This document shows positions 24,577 through 27,381 of a DNA stretch of 27,381 nucleotides, in pieces. Positions within the stretch are counted from its first letter, which is position 1. Every line of letters starts with the position of its first letter. Source of the stretch: Candidatus Gottesmanbacteria bacterium CG_4_10_14_0_8_um_filter_37_24. Its GTDB lineage: Bacteria > Patescibacteriota > Microgenomatia > 2-02-FULL-39-11. A model generated the notes under the pieces. That model was given only the letters and a program-made list of their open reading frames with translations. It was not told the origin of the DNA and ran no database searches. Made by a program: the position numbers and the translations under genes. Location: contig PFMK01000040.1 in NCBI GenBank assembly GCA_002785215.1, positions 1-27,381 on the forward strand, in the 5' to 3' direction.

Positions 24577-24972
24577 TCATCTTCCTAGATTTGACCGATA
24601 CTCCTCCCACTTATTTTTATTCCAGATTTCAAAATGATCTCCCGCTCCAATGATCACTATCATATCGACTATTTCGGAATACTTAAGCATATTCTCAGGA
24701 ATAATGAATCTTCCTTGAGAATCCAAATCTAAATTCATTGCACTTGCACACATAAGTCTCCTTAAATCCCTACCCTCTTTATCTGAAAAAAGGGGTTTTC
24801 CTAGTTCCATATTTGTAGTCTCTTCCCATTTTTTTTCAGTAAAACCTAAAATACATTTCTCAAAACCTGTCGTTAATACCACTCCATGCTCCCCTAATTC
24901 TTGACGTATCTTTTTAGGAAGAGCCAAACGACCCTTATCCATAATATTTGGTTCAAAAGTACCTAAAAACAT
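24577..24972 (-). CDS. mraZ: Transcriptional regulator MraZ
   Basis: DNA-binding protein with two SpoVT/AbrB-like domains that forms ring oligomers and regulates the dcw operon, usually as an autorepressor. The 131 residues hold the first domain MFLGTFEPNIMDKGRLALPKK with the DNA-contacting D12-K-G-R15, and the second with LDLDSQGRFIIPE (81-93, DSQGR at 84-88). Both DxxxR motifs are intact. It is the first gene after the promoter and the AAAGTGG repeats, which are its likely own operator. No clear Shine-Dalgarno is present before the ATG. Confidence 0.97.
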   Translation of the reverse strand: MFLGTFEPNIMDKGRLALPKKIRQELGEHGVVLTTGFEKCILGFTEKKWEETTNMELGKPLFSDKEGRDLRRLMCASAMNLDLDSQGRFIIPENMLKYSEIVDMIVIIGAGDHFEIWNKNKWEEYRSNLGR

Positions 24973-24980
24973 AAGAATCT

Positions 24981-25010
24981 ACATCTTTCACCACTTTTCT
25001 CCACTTTTCT
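24981..25010 (-). promoter_or_regulatory. Probable MraZ operator: 10-base direct repeats
   Basis: The minus strand reads AGAAAAGTGG (25010-25001), the same AGAAAAGTGG again (25000-24991), and a weaker third copy TGAAAGATGT (24990-24981). A fourth, partial copy ending in TATGG (25020-25011) overlaps the -10 box. The exact 10-base period places each AAAGTGG on the same DNA face. Known MraZ boxes are TGGGN repeats at 10-base spacing in E. coli and AAAGTG[T/G] repeats in Mollicutes. The site covers the predicted transcription start, so repression by blocking RNA polymerase is the natural model. Confidence 0.85.
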
Positions 25011-25012
25011 CC

Positions 25013-25041
25013 ATAATGCTACAAAAAAAATGATATGTCAA
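25013..25041 (-). promoter_or_regulatory. Sigma70-type promoter of the dcw operon (PmraZ)
   Basis: On the minus strand a perfect -35 TTGACA (25041-25036) is followed by a 17-base spacer containing eight T residues and a -10 CATTAT (25018-25013; five of six match TATAAT if C is counted as the mismatch). The start point should fall near 25006, giving a leader of about 34 bases to the mraZ ATG. It is the only full-consensus promoter I found in the window, so it may drive all 22 genes from mraZ to ftsZ. Confidence 0.85.
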
Positions 25042-25127
25042 GGGGTTAGAGGATCAATGTGATAAAACAATCAAAAGGAGATAAAATATATCAATAGGTA
25101 TTCGGAATATTACAAGACGAGTATTTA

Positions 25128-26693
25128 TTACTGTATACCAAGAATAACCACTAGATCGTATTTGTTATCTTCAGCTAAATTTTCAACATTTTGGGTATTA
25201 AATTTAGAATCAAGATCAGAAATAAGTAGTGGTATATATTTTTTACTTTTATCTTTTATTCTAATAATTGTCATTTTGTAATCATTTTTGTCAGCATTCG
25301 ACACCGAAATTTTGTTATAACCTTTATCTTTAAGATAATCAGAAGTCTCTTTAGCGTATCCGTTTTTCTCAGTACCATTTTCTATCAATATATTTAAATC
25401 ACTCCTTTTTAAAGATGAATCAATCGTAGGGGTAGGAGTTGACGATGGTACCAAAGTAGGTGATGGCGTAATACTTGGACCTCCGATAAAAGACGGCAGG
25501 GAAATATTCACTCGATTGACCTTAAGAATATTTATGACGATTAATAAAACAGCCACCGTAACTATCGATACCACAACTATAAGCTTATTTTTGATAAATT
25601 CTCCGATACCAGATTTTTTATACTCAATTATTGGATCGTTGGAATACATATTATCAGACCTACTTTCAATTACTGTATTTGAATTATTTACCGTTTCGCT
25701 ATCTTGACTGGATATTATTTTCTCACTTCCGATATTTTTTGATTTTTTGAGCACATCTTTATCTTTAGTTATATTTGTAGTACAAAAATTGATTGATTGT
25801 TTGTTTTTAGCTTGTAATAAAACACCTAAACTAGCTCCAAAAAAATTTAATGAGATTCCTCCAGAATCGAAATTAAGTTTACCTGTTCTTAAAATCTTTT
25901 CTAAAATATCATTCAACTTATAGATCGGTATCTCAATTTTACCCATAACCTCATCTGTATTTGTTTCAATTGCACTCTCTCCACCGATGATTATCTTATC
26001 AATTTTTATCTCATTCTCTGATCTGATATTATTGATATAATCAATAATATCAGAATCCTGATTTTTCAAATCAGCTGTTTTCTTCTGGATATTAATTACT
26101 CCATAAGAATCAAAAAAATAGTACAATTTATTGTTGTTATCATATTCTGTATATAGGATTGTTTCATTCGGTTTTATAATTAATTTTATTATTTCATAGA
26201 TCGCAAAAGAAACTGTTGAGATGAAATCAACCTTCTTGTTTATATTATTCATCATTTTAATTATTTCGTAAATTGTATCTCGTTGAATAGCTGTATATAG
26301 TATCTCTATCAACTCATCAGATTCGTCAATAATTTTATAGAAATTCTCGTATTTGTCTGTTTCAATATTCAAATTCTCTTTAGCTTTTTCGATTATTACT
26401 TTTGAAAAATTACTGTTCTTCTCAGATGGATGTATTTTGAATCTGGTTACTAAAACAGAATCGTCAGAGATAACTATCCTCATTCTATTATCTCTAATGG
26501 ATTTGGGATAGGCAGTTTGGCAGGCATTATCGAGCATTTTGACAAACTCATCTTTTTGCTGAATCGTTCCCTTTTCTACTAACCCGGGGGGAATTGTTTT
26601 TTTGGAGGACGCAATAATAGACTCTGAACCTATTAGATTCTTCTTAGTTTGCAGAACTAATATATATTTGTCAGTAAAACTTATATTCAGCAT
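25128..26693 (-). CDS. PilM/actin-like domain, membrane helix and LytR_C domain fusion protein
   Basis: A 521-residue protein with three parts. Residues 1-295 look like a divergent PilM/FtsA-type actin-fold domain: an opening MLNISFTDKYILVLQ beta-hairpin, the RIVISDDSVLVTRF strand pair (72-85), IDKIIIGGESAIE (231-243), and NFFGASLGVLLQ (283-294), which resembles the closing ASLGAAL motif of PilM-like proteins. The ATP-binding glycine motifs are not obvious, so it may be inactive. A serine/asparagine-rich linker (about 300-350), one membrane helix (370-390) and a proline/serine/threonine-rich linker (398-428) follow. Residues 431-521 match LytR_C (PF13399-type): ILIENGTEKNGYAKETSDYL, VSNADKNDYKMTII, YDLVVILGI. 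The actin-like part would be cytoplasmic and LytR_C outside. It lies 26 bases after the preceding small gene. Function unknown; a link between the division machinery and the envelope is an inference. Confidence 0.8.
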   Translation of the reverse strand: MLNISFTDKYILVLQTKKNLIGSESIIASSKKTIPPGLVEKGTIQQKDEFVKMLDNACQTAYPKSIRDNRMRIVISDDSVLVTRFKIHPSEKNSNFSKVIIEKAKENLNIETDKYENFYKIIDESDELIEILYTAIQRDTIYEIIKMMNNINKKVDFISTVSFAIYEIIKLIIKPNETILYTEYDNNNKLYYFFDSYGVINIQKKTADLKNQDSDIIDYINNIRSENEIKIDKIIIGGESAIETNTDEVMGKIEIPIYKLNDILEKILRTGKLNFDSGGISLNFFGASLGVLLQAKNKQSINFCTTNITKDKDVLKKSKNIGSEKIISSQDSETVNNSNTVIESRSDNMYSNDPIIEYKKSGIGEFIKNKLIVVVSIVTVAVLLIVINILKVNRVNISLPSFIGGPSITPSPTLVPSSTPTPTIDSSLKRSDLNILIENGTEKNGYAKETSDYLKDKGYNKISVSNADKNDYKMTIIRIKDKSKKYIPLLISDLDSKFNTQNVENLAEDNKYDLVVILGIQ

Positions 26694-26719
26694 ATATCAC
26701 AAATTAACACTGAATAATA

Positions 26720-27175
26720 TTATAAATCATATTTCTTTTGAAAGATACTCGAACCCTCGGCAGAATTAAATTTTAAAACTAAATCAATTGATGTTACCCC
26801 TGTATCATAGACACATTTACCGCCAGTACTGCATGTCCCTAGATCCAAATCTCTTACTAATTTCTTCTCTCCTTTTAACTTAATAGGACCCCCATTCGAT
26901 CCTTTTAGTAAACCTTCTCCTGTAGTATACGTCATTTCGTATTCAATTGATACAATATTTGAAGGTATTCCATCGATTGCTAGCACTACTGCTCTGTTTC
27001 CTTGTTTTGGTTTTAAATCAACAGATATATCACTTGAGATAGTCGGAAAAGCAATTGGGGGTGTAGGCACTTCCTTTATAATCTCTTTTTTTTCTGAAGA
27101 GCTTATTGTTCTAATAACGACAATCACAATAATAATTAATATAACGATCCCTATTCCTATAAGTAGTTTTTTCAT
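26720..27175 (-). CDS. Small membrane-anchored extracytoplasmic protein, unknown function
   Basis: A 151-residue protein with a lysine start (MKK), a strongly hydrophobic segment (4-21) that should act as a signal anchor, a proline-containing spacer (about 35-47) and a beta-rich outer domain. In that domain, GTCSTGGKCVYDTGV (113-127) holds two cysteines (C115, C121) that could form a disulphide. I recognise no named domain; the beta pattern with VLAIDGIPSNIVSIEYEMTY suggests an immunoglobulin-like fold, which is a guess. The ATG overlaps the glyS stop (ATGA) and a GGAG ribosome-binding site lies 7 bases upstream inside glyS, so it is co-expressed with glyS and probably with the LytR_C protein after it. 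Confidence 0.8.
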   Translation of the reverse strand: MKKLLIGIGIVILIIIVIVVIRTISSSEKKEIIKEVPTPPIAFPTISSDISVDLKPKQGNRAVVLAIDGIPSNIVSIEYEMTYTTGEGLLKGSNGGPIKLKGEKKLVRDLDLGTCSTGGKCVYDTGVTSIDLVLKFNSAEGSSIFQKKYDL

Positions 27176-27381
27176 ACAAAATCTCCATCTAACTTATTTT
27201 TAAAATATTCATCCAATTTTTCAACTTTTATTCTCTCCTGTTTTGTGGTATCCCTGTCGCGTACCGTTACGGTGTTATCCTCAAGAGTATTATAATCTAC
27301 CGTTATACACCACGGAGTTCCAATTTCATCTTGTGAGAAATATCTTTTTCCAATGTTTCCTCGATCATCCCATGTAACTAT
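27172..27381 (-). CDS. glyS: Glycyl-tRNA synthetase, C-terminal end (partial)
   Basis: The last 69 codons of an alpha2-type class II glycyl-tRNA synthetase, entering from the right edge. The minus strand translates to WDDRGNIGKRYFSQDEIGTP, then WCITVDYNTLED and TVTVRDRDTTKQERI, which match the anticodon-binding C-terminus of this enzyme (DDSGSIGRRYRRQDEIGTP, TVRDRDTMEQVRI pattern). It ends FKNKLDGDFV with a TGA stop that overlaps the next gene's ATG by 4 bases. The catalytic domain is outside the window. The end position is certain; the symbol could also be written glyQS. Confidence 0.93.
   Translation of the reverse strand: MVTWDDRGNIGKRYFSQDEIGTPWCITVDYNTLEDNTVTVRDRDTTKQERIKVEKLDEYFKNKLDGDFV
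27183..27186 (-). promoter_or_regulatory. Shine-Dalgarno of the small secreted-protein gene
   Basis: GGAG on the minus strand lies 7 bases before the ATG at 27175 and within the 3' end of glyS. It fixes the start at the ATGA overlap and suggests translation coupled to glyS. Confidence 0.5.

Noticed and set aside
1..27381. UGA recoded as glycine, CRISPR arrays, insertion sequences, tRNA or rRNA genes
   Set aside because: TGA ends glyS and the glmU-like gene at family-typical C-termini. I saw no spaced repeats, transposase genes, or cloverleaf or rRNA sequences on either strand.

Overview
The window carries one long set of genes, all on the minus strand, so transcription runs from high to low coordinates. 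It is an extended division and cell-wall (dcw) cluster flanked by two aminoacyl-tRNA synthetase genes. The DNA is AT-rich (roughly a third G+C by eye) and very compact: many genes overlap by 1-32 bases, and the longest non-coding gap is 155 bases. Shine-Dalgarno sequences are clear before only a few genes. Several genes have forms I associate with Candidate Phyla Radiation (Patescibacteria) genomes: short MurE, membrane-fused MurF, the IleRS GPITANNPMG signature, and a PilM-like/LytR_C fusion. UGA is used as a normal stop (glyS, the glmU-like gene), which argues against the UGA=Gly lineages (Gracilibacteria, Absconditabacteria). A Microgenomates-like or neighbouring CPR group is my guess; the phylum is not settled by this sequence.

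Layout in transcription order. Upstream block (27381-25128): the 3' end of glyS, a small membrane-anchored secreted protein, and a large protein with a PilM/actin-like N-terminus, one membrane helix and a LytR_C domain. A strong sigma70-type promoter (TTGACA, 17 bases, CATTAT) follows, and directly downstream lie 10-base-period AAAGTGG direct repeats that look like a MraZ operator. dcw block (24972-1267): mraZ, rsmH, ftsL-like, ftsI, murE, pgeF, murC, murB, murA, glmU-like, glmS, alpha/beta hydrolase, murF, DegT aminotransferase, FemAB-like transferase, dgkA, mraY, ftsW, murG, ftsQ, ftsA, ftsZ. A hairpin plus T-run then separates ftsZ from ileS (1177 to the window edge).

How it works together: GlmS and the GlmU-like enzyme supply UDP-GlcNAc; MurA and MurB make UDP-MurNAc; MurC, MurE and MurF build the peptide; PgeF may proofread it; MraY and MurG make lipid II, with DgkA returning undecaprenol to the phosphate form. 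The FemAB-like enzyme and perhaps the aminotransferase modify the precursor. FtsW and FtsI polymerise and cross-link at the septum, organised by FtsL, FtsQ, FtsA and FtsZ. MraZ probably represses the whole set. No murD, ddl or glmM is present in the window.

Most unusual points: MurE and MurF both lack the normal N-terminal UDP-sugar-binding domain and carry hydrophobic segments instead (a whole multi-helix membrane domain in MurF); the PilM-like/LytR_C fusion next to the cluster; a DegT aminotransferase with a strongly hydrophobic insertion coupled to a FemAB gene; and a very clear MraZ operator.
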